From: CAXBYZ01 sp043826085
GTDB taxonomy: Bacteria > Patescibacteriota > Microgenomatia > UBA1400 > CG1-02-47-37
Assembly (NCBI GenBank): GCA_043826085.1
Contig: JBDRQW010000025.1
Location: forward strand, 1 to 15,589
Length of the DNA stretch: 15,589 bases
Direction: 5' to 3'
Positions 6,493-14,379 of the stretch are shown piece after piece. Position numbers and translations under genes: made by a program. The notes beneath the pieces were generated by a model, which worked only from the letters and a program-made list of their open reading frames with translations, ran no database searches and was not told where the DNA came from. How positions within the stretch are numbered: the first letter of the stretch is position 1; each line of letters begins with the position of its first letter.

Positions 6493-8019
6493 TTATTTCA
6501 ACAAACTCGGATAACGTGACAAATGAGGATTGTCTTTTACAAACTCTCTTCTCAATTTCAACACTCGCCTATACAATTTTTCATATTCTTTTGCCGCCTT
6601 ATCCCAAGAAAAATTACTTGCCATCGCATTATCTATCAGTTTCTTCCATAGTTTGGGAAAACGATATACCTCCAACCCTCTCACCATCACTGCATACAAA
6701 GACCAAGGGTCAGCTTTCTTAAAAACAAAGCCATTTCCCTTCATATCGTGAGAAGAAAAATCTGTCACAATGTCACCTAGTCCTCCCGTCTTTCTCACTA
6801 CCGGAATCGCTCCATATCTCAACGCCTCCATCGCCACAATCCCACAAGGTTCATATATACTAGGCAACAACACCATGTCAGCACCGGCAAAAATTTTCCT
6901 CGGTAACTTAAAATCAATATACAAATGCACCGCAATCTTTTCAGGATACTTTTGTTTCAACTTTTGTATCTCTCTTGTATATGACGCGTTCCCACCACCC
7001 AATATAATAAATTGAAAATCAAACTCAGCTACCAATCTTGGTATACATTCAAACAACAATTCAATCCCTTTTTGTTTTGCTAACCGCCCAGAATAGGCCA
7101 ACAAGGGCGTCTCTGCACTTACATTTAAATCAAATTTTCTCTGCAGATCTGCTTTGTTTTTCTTTCTTAAATAAATGCTCCTTCTAGAATAGTTTTTCTT
7201 TACCAAAGGATCCGTCAACGGATTAAACTCTTTTGTATCCAACCCATTCAAAATCCCTGATAACTTTCCTTTATACTTATTAAGTTCCTCATCTAATCCT
7301 TCTCCATACTCTCTGGTCAACACCTCTCTAGAATGAGCTTCAGACACTGTATTAACCCAATCTGCATAAATAATTCCCCGAAGTAATGGATTTTGGGTGA
7401 TTAATTTTTTGTGAAAAAAATGCTTTAAGCTTCCCTTGCCCTTATCCCGTTGCTCTTTAGCTAAAAGCTGAAAATTCAGCTTCCCTTGCATATGAAAGTT
7501 ATGAACCGTTAAAAGTATGGGAATCCTACTAAACTCCCTCTTATAACGATCATTTTCCCTCAAATCTTCACATAAATAACTCGTATGCCAATCATGTACA
7601 TGAATCACCTGTGGCAACCAACCCTTTTCTCTCCGCTGATACCTAAGCCACTCCAAACAACCTCTAGACAACAGAAAAAAACGAATATGATCATCTGAAT
7701 AATCGTAAACATTACTCCTTAATTCAAAGTATTCTCTATTTTCCAAAAAATATACTTGTGGTGTTTTCGTTTGATTTGTCACGATATTACATATCAACTC
7801 TGTCGGATAACGCTTTCCTTTATATCCCGTCGGCACTTTAATATTCTTGACCACCTTCTTAAATGATTTCTTCAGTTGGATCACACCATATTTGGCCGTA
7901 AAAATCCTCACATCATGTCCCTGCTTATTCAATGAATTGGCCAGAAAGTAAACCACCTGAGACAATCCTCCCACTTTCGAATACGGAGCCACTTCAGCTG
8001 CTACTAGTAATATCTTCAT
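6493..8019 (-). CDS. glgA: Glycogen/starch synthase (GT5)
   Basis: A 508-residue GT5 glucosyltransferase that would extend alpha-1,4-glucan from ADP- (or UDP-) glucose in the cytoplasm. The N-terminal ADP-glucose-binding loop SKVGGL is at residues 14-19, followed by a GT-B Rossmann half with HVHDWHT near 140. The C-terminal half has GRLAKQKG and the donor-site signature EPCGIVAMEALRYGAIPVVRKTGGLGD, starting at Glu390. The length is slightly above the usual 470-490. No glgC (ADP-glucose pyrophosphorylase) or branching enzyme lies in the window, so the donor supply is unknown. It is divergent from the phosphorylase with a 32-bp gap, and the two share overlapping -10 boxes. The gene reads leftward and has no clear terminator after its stop. 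Confidence 0.93.
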   Translation of the reverse strand: MKILLVAAEVAPYSKVGGLSQVVYFLANSLNKQGHDVRIFTAKYGVIQLKKSFKKVVKNIKVPTGYKGKRYPTELICNIVTNQTKTPQVYFLENREYFELRSNVYDYSDDHIRFFLLSRGCLEWLRYQRREKGWLPQVIHVHDWHTSYLCEDLRENDRYKREFSRIPILLTVHNFHMQGKLNFQLLAKEQRDKGKGSLKHFFHKKLITQNPLLRGIIYADWVNTVSEAHSREVLTREYGEGLDEELNKYKGKLSGILNGLDTKEFNPLTDPLVKKNYSRRSIYLRKKNKADLQRKFDLNVSAETPLLAYSGRLAKQKGIELLFECIPRLVAEFDFQFIILGGGNASYTREIQKLKQKYPEKIAVHLYIDFKLPRKIFAGADMVLLPSIYEPCGIVAMEALRYGAIPVVRKTGGLGDIVTDFSSHDMKGNGFVFKKADPWSLYAVMVRGLEVYRFPKLWKKLIDNAMASNFSWDKAAKEYEKLYRRVLKLRREFVKDNPHLSRYPSLLK

Positions 8020-8036
8020 AAAAACTCAATTACTGG

Positions 8037-8047
8037 TATTATATACT
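8037..8047. promoter_or_regulatory. Overlapping divergent -10 boxes for glgA and the phosphorylase
   Basis: The 32-bp gap between the divergent start codons contains TATAAT on the minus strand (8038-8043, 18 bases before the glgA ATG). On the plus strand, TATTAT (8037-8042) or TATACT (8042-8047) precedes the phosphorylase ATG at 8052. The two -10 boxes share the same bases, so polymerase can engage only one direction at a time. No good -35 is seen for either. Confidence 0.55.
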
Positions 8048-8051
8048 TTAT

Positions 8052-9653
8052 ATGTCTAATAATCCTATAGCCTACTTCAGTATGGAGTTTGCTATCGACG
8101 ACACTCTACCGATCTTTGCCGGTGGCCTTGGTATTCTTACGGCAGACATCCTTTTTGAAGCCAGCCTACAACAAAAACCACTTATTGGCATTGGTCTCTT
8201 CTACCACCAAGCAGATCAAGTAAGCTTAAAAGCAGTCACTGATAAATCCGGAAATATTCTCATCATCTCTGTTCCTTTTGCAGACAAACAAGTTAAAGTA
8301 AAAGTCTGGAAAAAACTAGTCGGCAACATCCCCTTGTATCTGCTTGACACACACGTAGAAGGCAACACTTCCGAAGACTACCGCATCTGTAGTCAACTTT
8401 ATGATGGCAATAAAGAACGTCGTTTCAAGCAAGAAATCATCTTAGGTATTGGAGGCACCAAACTTCTAAAAAGTTTAAATATTTCACCCCGTTATTATCA
8501 CCTTAACGAAGCCCACTGTGCTCTAGCCATAATCCAAGCTACTATCCAAGCCAAAAAAGCCAACTCGTCTATCTCCTTTTACGATGCCCTCAACCAAACC
8601 AAAAACAAAACTCTGTTTACTAATCACACTATTGTCCCTACAGATAACGACGTTTTTAGTGAAAATCTGGCTTCTATCTACCTTAAGCCCTACGCAGAAG
8701 ATCTCCAAATTCCAGTCCATGAACTCATTGAACTTGGCAAAGTCGAAGATGCCTCTATGTTCTCCCTCACTCTTTTAGCTCTTCGCCATTCTGTTCGCAT
8801 CAATGCAGTTAGTCAACTTCATAGTCAAATTGCCAACAAAACCTGGCCGGGATTTAACTTTATCCCCATAACCAATGGCATATTTCTTCCCCGCTGGCTC
8901 CAAAGCCCCTTAGCTAAAGTTTGGCCTCTTGCTCAAAAAGAACCCTGTTCAAAAAAAATATTCTGGCAGGCCCACCTAAAACAAAAGCGCGCCATGCTTA
9001 AACTGGTCAATCAACGCACCGGCGCTAAACTGGAAGAAAACGCCCTTACAATTACTTGGGCCAGGCGTATCACTAGCTACAAGCGCCCCAATGCAATTTT
9101 CAAAGATATTAAACGATTTGAGGCAATTTTAAGTACCAGCAACAAGCCCGTTCAGTTCCTTATGGCCGGTAAAGTCCATCCCAACGACAACGAAGCCAAA
9201 CAATTAGTTAAACATATTCACCAACTTTGTCGTAAAGACGTCTGCCAACGCCATTTCCAGTTTATTCCCAATTACGACATTACTATCGCCCAAGCCTTAG
9301 TTGGTGGTTCCGATATCTGGCTCAACACTCCACTTAGAGGCTATGAAGCTTGTGGTACCAGTGGCATGAAAGCTTGTCTCAATGGAGTTTTGCAAATGAC
9401 CACCAAAGATGGCTGGACCAACGACATCAATTGGGCCAAATATGGTTGGACACTTGATTCAGATAATGTCTCCGAAGATATTTACCGGCTCCTTGAAAAT
9501 GAAGTTACCAATTTATATTTTAAACAAAACAGCCTTGGCTTCTCTCCTGAGTGGGTCGACCGAATGATTCACTCCTCTAGTTTAATTAGAAAAAACTACA
9601 GCTCTACCCGCATGTTTAACCATTACATTGAAAAACTCTATCTCTGGTTATGA
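8052..9653 (+). CDS. glgP: Alpha-glucan phosphorylase, short form (GT35)
   Basis: A 533-residue alpha-glucan phosphorylase that would release glucose-1-phosphate from alpha-1,4-glucan with a PLP cofactor. The N-terminus IAYFSMEFAIDD, then IFAGGLGILTAD, is the start seen in the TIGR02094-type short phosphorylases. Near the C-terminus, GYEACGTSGMKACLNGVLQ carries the PLP-binding Lys at residue 440 (family pattern GTS-x-MK). It is well below the roughly 800 residues of the E. coli/rabbit enzymes, which fits the short branch lacking the allosteric N-terminal extension. The last codons overlap the next gene in ATGA, so translation is coupled. Being divergent from glgA, it pairs synthesis with breakdown. 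The coding strand is very C-rich. Confidence in function is high; the preferred chain length is unknown. Confidence 0.9.
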   Translation: MSNNPIAYFSMEFAIDDTLPIFAGGLGILTADILFEASLQQKPLIGIGLFYHQADQVSLKAVTDKSGNILIISVPFADKQVKVKVWKKLVGNIPLYLLDTHVEGNTSEDYRICSQLYDGNKERRFKQEIILGIGGTKLLKSLNISPRYYHLNEAHCALAIIQATIQAKKANSSISFYDALNQTKNKTLFTNHTIVPTDNDVFSENLASIYLKPYAEDLQIPVHELIELGKVEDASMFSLTLLALRHSVRINAVSQLHSQIANKTWPGFNFIPITNGIFLPRWLQSPLAKVWPLAQKEPCSKKIFWQAHLKQKRAMLKLVNQRTGAKLEENALTITWARRITSYKRPNAIFKDIKRFEAILSTSNKPVQFLMAGKVHPNDNEAKQLVKHIHQLCRKDVCQRHFQFIPNYDITIAQALVGGSDIWLNTPLRGYEACGTSGMKACLNGVLQMTTKDGWTNDINWAKYGWTLDSDNVSEDIYRLLENEVTNLYFKQNSLGFSPEWVDRMIHSSSLIRKNYSSTRMFNHYIEKLYLWL

Positions 9654-11035
9654 AGTCTCACCTCAAACGAGTTGGCACCACAGTCCCACTTTTCTCCCTT
9701 CGCACCATCTCTGAACCTCAAAAACCTGGCACTTTTTCAGCCGGACTCGCTTTCCTAGATTGGCTTTCCAAAACTCACCAAAAGGCTTGGCAACTACTTC
9801 CTCTCGACCAAACTCACCTAGAACCTAACTCACCCACAATCCACGTTCCCTCTCCTTATAAAGGCTATGGCATTGGCCTCGATCCTCAGTTTTTGTCTGC
9901 TACCCCGCCAAGCCCCAAACCATCCAGCTTTACTCGTTTTGTCAGTACTCACAAATTCTGGCTCAAAGATTATGCTATCTTTTGCGCCCTTCGAGATTAT
10001 TATAAAACTGATAACTGGACTAAGTGGGATAAATCTCCTCTGCTCAAAAAAAAGCTAACCCCCCAAATCAATCAACACATAAAAATCCAGTGGATTCTCC
10101 ACCATCAATACTCTCTTATTCGTAAAAAAGCCCGAAAACTCAACATCCTTCTCATCGGCGACCTCTCTTTTTACCTACCCAAGGAAAGCCCTCTTGTTTG
10201 GTCAAACCAACATCTCTTTGATATCTCTACCTCAGGTAAACTTAAGTCAGTCTCAGGCCTTCCCGATGGCCCCAAAGCCCATTTTGGTCGCCAAGTTTGG
10301 GGACATCCTTTATACCTTTGGCATAAATCCAAACTACAAGCTCCAATTATCAACCTCTTCAAAACTCGACTTACTTATCTTGCTTACCTATTTGATTTTG
10401 TCAGACTAGACCACGCCAAAGGTTTCTACGCCTATGGCTCAATCGATAAAACTAACCAAAAAAACGATTCTATAAAAACCGGTCCTGGATCAGCTGCTCT
10501 AAAAGCCCTTTTAGATCACGGTCAAAAAATTGGCCTCAAGATTTTTGCCGAAGACAGTGGCGACCACCTCAAAGGCTTAAGAAACACTCTCACTAAATAC
10601 CACACTTCAGGAATTCGCGTTTTTAGATACGCTCTCACCACCAGAAAAAAACCAAAACTCCATCCTCGATTTACAAACATCGCCAACTATCCTCAAAACT
10701 CAATCGCCATCACCACCACTCACGACACCGAACCCCTTCTTAGTTATCTTAAAAATCTTACTCTCAATCAACGCCGGCTACTAGCCCTCCATGCCAAAAT
10801 CAAGTTCACCCCAAATCTCAAAATCTTCGCTTCCAGAATACGCCAAGCTATTGTCAATTCACCATCTTTTATCAGCCTCATTCCTATTCAAGACTGGCTA
10901 CTTACCACCGATCGCATCAACACTCCTGGCACCGAATCAGCCATAAACGATCCCAATTGGCGCTACCAACTCAAAACTCCCGTAGAAAAACTACCCATCA
11001 AGGCAATTTTAAAAACCATACCCCATTTTAATTAG
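9650..11035 (+). CDS. malQ: 4-alpha-glucanotransferase (GH77, amylomaltase)
   Basis: A 461-residue GH77 disproportionating enzyme that transfers alpha-1,4-glucan segments between maltodextrins. All three catalytic carboxylates are visible: nucleophile Asp254 in FVRLDHAKGF, acid/base Glu301 in IFAEDSGDH, and Asp359 in TTHDTEP. The first spacing is 47, as in characterised amylomaltases. The closing NDPNWRYQL matches the family C-terminus (usual form NWR-W). Its ATG overlaps the phosphorylase stop (ATGA), so the two form one operon: GH77 would lengthen the short products that phosphorylase cannot use. It is slightly shorter than the usual 500 residues. The repeat copy at 11037 begins one base after its stop codon. 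Its coding strand shows an extreme C over G excess (25 C to 7 G in 9661-9720 by hand count). Confidence 0.92.
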   Translation: MKSHLKRVGTTVPLFSLRTISEPQKPGTFSAGLAFLDWLSKTHQKAWQLLPLDQTHLEPNSPTIHVPSPYKGYGIGLDPQFLSATPPSPKPSSFTRFVSTHKFWLKDYAIFCALRDYYKTDNWTKWDKSPLLKKKLTPQINQHIKIQWILHHQYSLIRKKARKLNILLIGDLSFYLPKESPLVWSNQHLFDISTSGKLKSVSGLPDGPKAHFGRQVWGHPLYLWHKSKLQAPIINLFKTRLTYLAYLFDFVRLDHAKGFYAYGSIDKTNQKNDSIKTGPGSAALKALLDHGQKIGLKIFAEDSGDHLKGLRNTLTKYHTSGIRVFRYALTTRKKPKLHPRFTNIANYPQNSIAITTTHDTEPLLSYLKNLTLNQRRLLALHAKIKFTPNLKIFASRIRQAIVNSPSFISLIPIQDWLLTTDRINTPGTESAINDPNWRYQLKTPVEKLPIKAILKTIPHFN

Positions 11036-11036
11036 C

Positions 11037-11104
11037 TCCCCTATCATCCCTATCCGTTTACCCACCTTTGAAGGGCCTCTGGTGGGACCTAACACAAACT
11101 TTAA
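11037..11104 (+). repeat. 68-bp interspersed repeat, copy 1
   Basis: Aligns over 68 bases without a gap to copies at 11463 and 13253, with about 8 differences from copy 2. It contains a 6-bp hairpin, CCCACC (11061-11066) / GGTGGG (11081-11086), and ends in TAACACAAACTTTAA. It starts one base after the malQ stop and ends 10 bases from the stop of the broken minus-strand gene, so it sits exactly between two convergent units. It lacks the left inverted arm seen with copy 3. Confidence 0.85.
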
Positions 11105-11113
11105 AAAGGTTAT

Positions 11114-11343
11114 TCATCTATACAAGCCAGGATAGTCATCTCTACTATAACCGGCTTCTTTAGCTTCGTTTCTAATATCTTTTACTCTTACCCAAAGTTT
11201 ATTCATTAATTCTACATCACCCTCTCTACGGGCACATCCAATATTTTGCATTAAAGCAGAAATCCTATCAGCGAGATGGCCTGCAAAACAATTAAAATCA
11301 CCCCCCCAACTTTCAAAAACAAAGAACGTTCATTTTGATTCAT
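11114..11343 (-). pseudogene. Small gene of unknown family, disrupted at a 7-G tract
   Basis: An open frame of 71 codons (11329 down to the stop at 11114-11116) has normal codon usage and looks protein-like: it includes a motif FNCFAGHLADRI, then a charged helix ending in EAKEAGYSRDDYPGLYR. It has no ATG, GTG or TTG before the TGA at 11330-11332. An ATG at 11343 in another frame runs 30 codons to TAA. One extra G in the run of seven G (11301-11307, minus strand) would fuse that ATG to the long frame and give 76 residues. The choices are a pseudogene, a phase-variable gene, a -1 programmed frameshift at the G run, a sequencing error, or a 45-residue peptide starting at 11251. A perfect-consensus promoter upstream argues that transcription was or is real. 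No family recognised. Confidence 0.45.
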
Positions 11344-11415
11344 ATAAAAAATGTTTTCCTTCAATTTTTTAAAACTACACCCCCTTAAATACGCGCTCAA
11401 TAAACATACCCTGAA

Positions 11416-11443
11416 ATTATAATATTTATCCTAATATTGTCAA
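11416..11443 (-). promoter_or_regulatory. Consensus sigma70 promoter upstream of the broken small gene
   Basis: TTGACA (11438-11443) and TATAAT (11416-11421) on the minus strand, both perfect, are 16 bases apart. RNA would start near 11409. The first ATG (11407) is 8 bases past the -10 box and opens only a 10-codon frame; the larger small-gene frame starts about 65 bases further on, after a GAAGGA. Confidence 0.8.
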
Positions 11444-11462
11444 TAACTATAAGTCTTTATGT

Positions 11463-11530
11463 TCCCCTGCCATCCCTGTCCGTTTACCCACCTTTGAAGG
11501 GCCTCTGGTAGAAACTAACACCAGCTTTAA
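11463..11530 (+). repeat. 68-bp interspersed repeat, copy 2
   Basis: Same length and orientation as copies 1 and 3, no indels. In its hairpin the left arm is CCCACC (11487-11492) and the right arm GGTAGA (11507-11512), so pairing is weaker than in the other copies. It ends 34 bases from the stop codon of the AbiEii gene, again at the 3' end of a minus-strand unit. Confidence 0.85.
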
Positions 11531-11564
11531 TAAATTTGTATGCTTTAAACACTGCCTTAAATAC

Positions 11565-12332
11565 TTATATAGCTAGAATGGTGTCAAAAGGCAAGCCGTT
11601 GATTAATGTCTCAATCAGACTAGCCTCTACCTGTTTAGAATAATAAATCTGGTCAATTTTCTGCTCTTTTTCGGTAGCAATCACCTTCCAGTTAGTTTGG
11701 ATACTAGCTTTAGTAATGGATCTTCTAATTTCTTTTTGCTTAACATAGGAGATAATTTCTTTTAGATCCAGCTGGTACTTTTCCAAAAGTAAGTAAAAAT
11801 CATAGAAATCGCGGTAACGAGCCCGATCACTCATGGCTCGAATTTTCTCAGCGCATATTTCTTTAATATCCATGACAGCAACCATACAATCCACCCCCCA
11901 AACATTATGGTATACCAAAGTTTGAGGTGGCAACAAAACGTTTTGCAAGAAATCAATTTCTACCTTTAGTGAATTGGGCTGAATCAATGGTCCGATGTAT
12001 TGAAGTTTTTCGATTTTAATGGTGGCCTTAGAAAGATAATCCTTCTTGATACTCAAATAGTCAATGTGATCAAATATATTACGCACCTCTTCAATGAGTA
12101 ATGATGTCTGGTTCGAAGAAAAATCCAAATCCTCGGAAAAACGATATTGATTCAAATAACAATGATGCAGAGCTGTACCTCCCTTAAAAACAAGCTTCTT
12201 ACCAGTTGATGAGGCTGAAATAATCTGTATGACCAGAGCCAAAAAATAATCCTTCTCGGCAATATGCAAGGGGTAGCGCAATCCTTTACGATTGATGATT
12301 TCAAGTTGTTGTCTGGTAAGCATAGCCATCAT
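11565..12332 (-). CDS. abiEii: AbiEii-type nucleotidyltransferase toxin (type IV TA)
   Basis: A 255-residue DUF1814/AbiEii nucleotidyltransferase. The active-site signature is FKGGTALHHCYL (Gly51-Gly52) followed by RFSEDLDF with acidic residues Asp68 and Asp70, the two-metal site of the NTase fold. A second conserved block, EICAEKIRAMSDRARYRDFYDFYLL, appears near residues 155-180. Characterised members add nucleotides to tRNA 3' ends or otherwise block growth; the substrate here is not predictable. The ATG overlaps the stop of the AbiEi gene by four bases (ATGA), so toxin translation is coupled to the antitoxin. It is about 20% shorter than Streptococcus AbiEii, with the loss mostly at the C-terminus. 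The 3' end faces repeat copy 2. Confidence 0.9.
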   Translation of the reverse strand: MMAMLTRQQLEIINRKGLRYPLHIAEKDYFLALVIQIISASSTGKKLVFKGGTALHHCYLNQYRFSEDLDFSSNQTSLLIEEVRNIFDHIDYLSIKKDYLSKATIKIEKLQYIGPLIQPNSLKVEIDFLQNVLLPPQTLVYHNVWGVDCMVAVMDIKEICAEKIRAMSDRARYRDFYDFYLLLEKYQLDLKEIISYVKQKEIRRSITKASIQTNWKVIATEKEQKIDQIYYSKQVEASLIETLINGLPFDTILAI

Positions 12333-13111
12333 TTGGTCAACTGATACTTATCAAAATACTCGTCATAATAGAGTCGCCACTTGGCGTTAAACTTAGTATC
12401 ATGAGACAACATCAAGTGAGTGCCCTTGAGCTTAACTTGATTATAAAAATCACCCGAATTAATTCCCAAAAGGTCAAACAAGAAGCCAAATATCTTAATG
12501 GTAGTTAAAGACATTTTCCCCAAATACTCAATCATTTTTTGTAAATCAAGTGAGTCTTTATACAAAGAGAGCTTTTCCACTACTAAATCAACCATATATT
12601 TACTTTTATTAAACTGAATCATATCAATCAAGGCTTTCTCGGCAGTAGCCATACGCACCGTCCTATTATCAATCCTCACCTCCTGCCAACCAAAAAACCA
12701 TTTATCCAGCACTTTTACAAAACTGTATTCAACCGATTCCAATTTCACCGCCTTATATTGCACTCTAGAAATCGAAATGGTTTTATTGGTCAATTGATCA
12801 AACATTCCGTGATAGGCTAAAGCCGACTCAAAAGAAACAAAGGAGTCTTTAACTAAAAGGTTAGCCACTACATAGGGCGAAAGAGACAAAAATCCTCGAT
12901 TACTCAAATCAGAAATGGCATATAAACCTCGTTTTACCCGAATCAACCAACCATTGCGAGTCAGTCTGGTAACAACATTTTTTACTACTTGTTTACCCCA
13001 CACATTCTTTCCTTGGGCATAGATCTGATCAGAAGTAACAATTTGGCCATACTTAACGATTAAGTCCTCAAGAAGAGCGCTTTGTTGATTAGAAAGGATT
13101 GTTTGTTTCAT
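12329..13111 (-). CDS. abiEi: AbiEi-type antitoxin/transcriptional regulator (type IV TA)
   Basis: A 260-residue AbiEi-like protein. The N-terminal winged helix (about 5-75) ends with the family hallmark VKRGLYAI at about 59-66. A second conserved stretch, SFVSFESALAYHG (about 89-101), and the TAEKALIDMI block near 155 are typical of AbiEi_1-family antitoxins. In studied systems the N-terminal domain represses the operon and the C-terminal domain neutralises the toxin without binding it (type IV). Here it is the first gene, followed by the NTase in a four-base overlap, with its own TTGACA/TAATCT promoter and an imperfect palindrome around the RNA start, which fits autoregulation. No Shine-Dalgarno precedes the ATG. 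No truncation or odd residue noted. Confidence 0.88.
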   Translation of the reverse strand: MKQTILSNQQSALLEDLIVKYGQIVTSDQIYAQGKNVWGKQVVKNVVTRLTRNGWLIRVKRGLYAISDLSNRGFLSLSPYVVANLLVKDSFVSFESALAYHGMFDQLTNKTISISRVQYKAVKLESVEYSFVKVLDKWFFGWQEVRIDNRTVRMATAEKALIDMIQFNKSKYMVDLVVEKLSLYKDSLDLQKMIEYLGKMSLTTIKIFGFLFDLLGINSGDFYNQVKLKGTHLMLSHDTKFNAKWRLYYDEYFDKYQLTK

Positions 13112-13116
13112 ATATA

Positions 13117-13145
13117 GTAGGTCACCGTTTATAATGACTATCTAC
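13117..13145. promoter_or_regulatory. Candidate AbiEi operator
   Basis: An imperfect inverted repeat, outer GTAG / CTAC and inner GTCA / TGAC, lies between the predicted RNA start and the abiEi ATG, as autoregulatory AbiEi sites do. Only 8 of the paired bases are perfect and the arms have a bulge, so this is tentative. Confidence 0.35.
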
Positions 13146-13149
13146 TTAC

Positions 13150-13178
13150 AGATTAAACTATTTCAATAAATTTGTCAA
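13150..13178 (-). promoter_or_regulatory. Sigma70-type promoter of the abiE operon
   Basis: TTGACA (13173-13178) and TAATCT (13150-13155) on the minus strand with a 17-base spacer. The RNA start is expected near 13143, about 32 bases before the ATG. Confidence 0.7.
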
Positions 13179-13225
13179 GGGCATTTATATATCAGGCTAA
13201 TAGAGACTAAAGTAGTTGATATATT

Positions 13226-13320
13226 TAAAGTTCGTGTTAAACCCAACTTGGATCCCCTGCCATCCCTGTCCGTTTACCCGCCTCTGGAGGGCCTTTGGCG
13301 GAAATTAACACGAACTTTAG
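13226..13320 (+). repeat. Repeat copy 3 with 15-bp terminal inverted repeats
   Basis: The 68-bp repeat (13253-13320) is here extended on the left so that TAAAGTTCGTGTTAA (13226-13240) pairs perfectly with TTAACACGAACTTTA (13305-13319). The inner hairpin is CCGCC (13278-13282) / GGCGG (13297-13301); compared with copies 1 and 2 one base pair has changed from A-T to G-C on both sides. The right arm supplies the stop codon of the second Fic gene. An 8-bp inverted repeat, ATATATCA (13187-13194) / TGATATAT (13217-13224), abuts the left end. It could be a MITE/REP-like element, a recombination site or a structured 3' end. Confidence 0.8.
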
Positions 13321-14363
13321 TTAAAATAGCTATTAATTGCAAATTTTAGCTGATCTACAAAAATCTTTTTAAGACCATATAAATTGTTTATTTCGTAAAA
13401 AACTATCATCACACTTCTATACTCATTAACGTCTACATTTCTATAAGAAAGAGGCAAATAATCATTGGCCATCAACACTGCATTGGCTATCATTCTGGAG
13501 GTTCTTTTATTACCATCAACAAAAGGCTGTAAATAAGCAATCATTGCTGCCAAAATCAAAGATTTTTCAGGAACAAACCCAATTTTGTTAACATGACTAA
13601 TCAACTTTTTCAAAGCTTTTTCAATATCTGGTTTTTGTAATAAAGGCACGTAGTTAGTGCCAGTTATCCTCACTTTTTGCGATCTTATACCCGCGGTTAC
13701 CAATCCTTTTATTAACAAATTATGTAGCTGAATTACATCAGATTTTCTAATCTTTTTAAATTTTTTTCTATTAACCAAAATTAAATCAAATGCCTTTTTG
13801 TGGTTCAAAATCATTATTGCTTCTTCTTTAGTATGTCCTTTGGCTGGAATTTTTTGCTTTATCAAAGTCTCTGTTTCTATCAGGCTATATGTATTGCCTT
13901 CAATCTGAGAAGACTTCCAAGAAAATTCTATTATGAACCTCTCCAGCTCCCTCTTAAATATAGATGGATCTAAGCCACTCTTAGCTTGTTTAAAATGTTC
14001 CAAGCTTTTCCCCCATAATTCTATTTCTCTTTTTGAATATAATCCTTCTAGATTCTTATATATTCCTTCATTATAGATTCTCACCTCTCTATCACCTTGC
14101 TCTTTTTTAAAATATTGATCAATATTTAATTCTCTTAGCAATGAATTCTTTTGAAGTAAAAAATATTTAGTCGCTTTTCCCTTCCCTTTTAAAATTACAT
14201 ATCCGAACTCAACCAATTTGTTTAAATCTCTAATCACCGTAATTCTTGACACCACCTCTTTCTTTGCCAGCTTGTCTTCAATTTCTGCTCTCAGTAAACC
14301 CAAATCTTCATCCAAAAAATTCAGAATGTTTTTTTGACGATTATTAAGATTAGTTTTTACCAT
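13317..14363 (-). CDS. Fic family protein with N-terminal winged helix; catalytic His replaced by Gln
   Basis: A 348-residue protein (362 if it starts at 14405). The N-terminal winged helix (NNRQKNILNFL ... SRITVIRDLNKLVEFGYV) would bind DNA. The Fic domain carries a class II inhibitory motif, SSQIEG (Glu155 from this start), and a core loop LQPFVDGNKRTSR. The canonical HPF is QPF: the codon is CAG at residue 279, so the general-base His is missing while Asp, Asn and Arg of the loop remain. I prefer the ATG at 14363 because the 14 extra codons of the longer form are made of operator palindromes; neither start has a Shine-Dalgarno. The protein may be a non-AMPylating regulator or use altered chemistry. 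It lies between repeat copy 3 and a TTGACA/TACGAT promoter. Confidence 0.83.
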   Translation of the reverse strand: MVKTNLNNRQKNILNFLDEDLGLLRAEIEDKLAKKEVVSRITVIRDLNKLVEFGYVILKGKGKATKYFLLQKNSLLRELNIDQYFKKEQGDREVRIYNEGIYKNLEGLYSKREIELWGKSLEHFKQAKSGLDPSIFKRELERFIIEFSWKSSQIEGNTYSLIETETLIKQKIPAKGHTKEEAIMILNHKKAFDLILVNRKKFKKIRKSDVIQLHNLLIKGLVTAGIRSQKVRITGTNYVPLLQKPDIEKALKKLISHVNKIGFVPEKSLILAAMIAYLQPFVDGNKRTSRMIANAVLMANDYLPLSYRNVDVNEYRSVMIVFYEINNLYGLKKIFVDQLKFAINSYFN

Positions 14364-14379
14364 AAATCTATCATTTAAA

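Larger units (their letters stand above)
11036..11564. other. Intergenic region with two repeat copies and a broken small gene
   Basis: This 529-base stretch has no intact gene of normal size. It holds repeat copy 1 (11037-11104), remains of a small minus-strand gene (11114-11343), that gene's consensus promoter (11416-11443) and repeat copy 2 (11463-11530). I saw no tRNA, CRISPR or transposase remnant in it. Confidence 0.7.

Noticed and set aside
13226..13320. Integron attC site
   Set aside because: A repeat after each gene plus GTT/AAC-containing arms suggested attC, but attC needs an AAC-type end on the left and a GTT-type end on the right. Here the order is the reverse on both strands, and no integron integrase is in the window.
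13205..13320. T-box or other known riboswitch
   Set aside because: No specifier-loop or antiterminator pattern is recognisable, and the element lies at the 3' end of genes, not in a leader.
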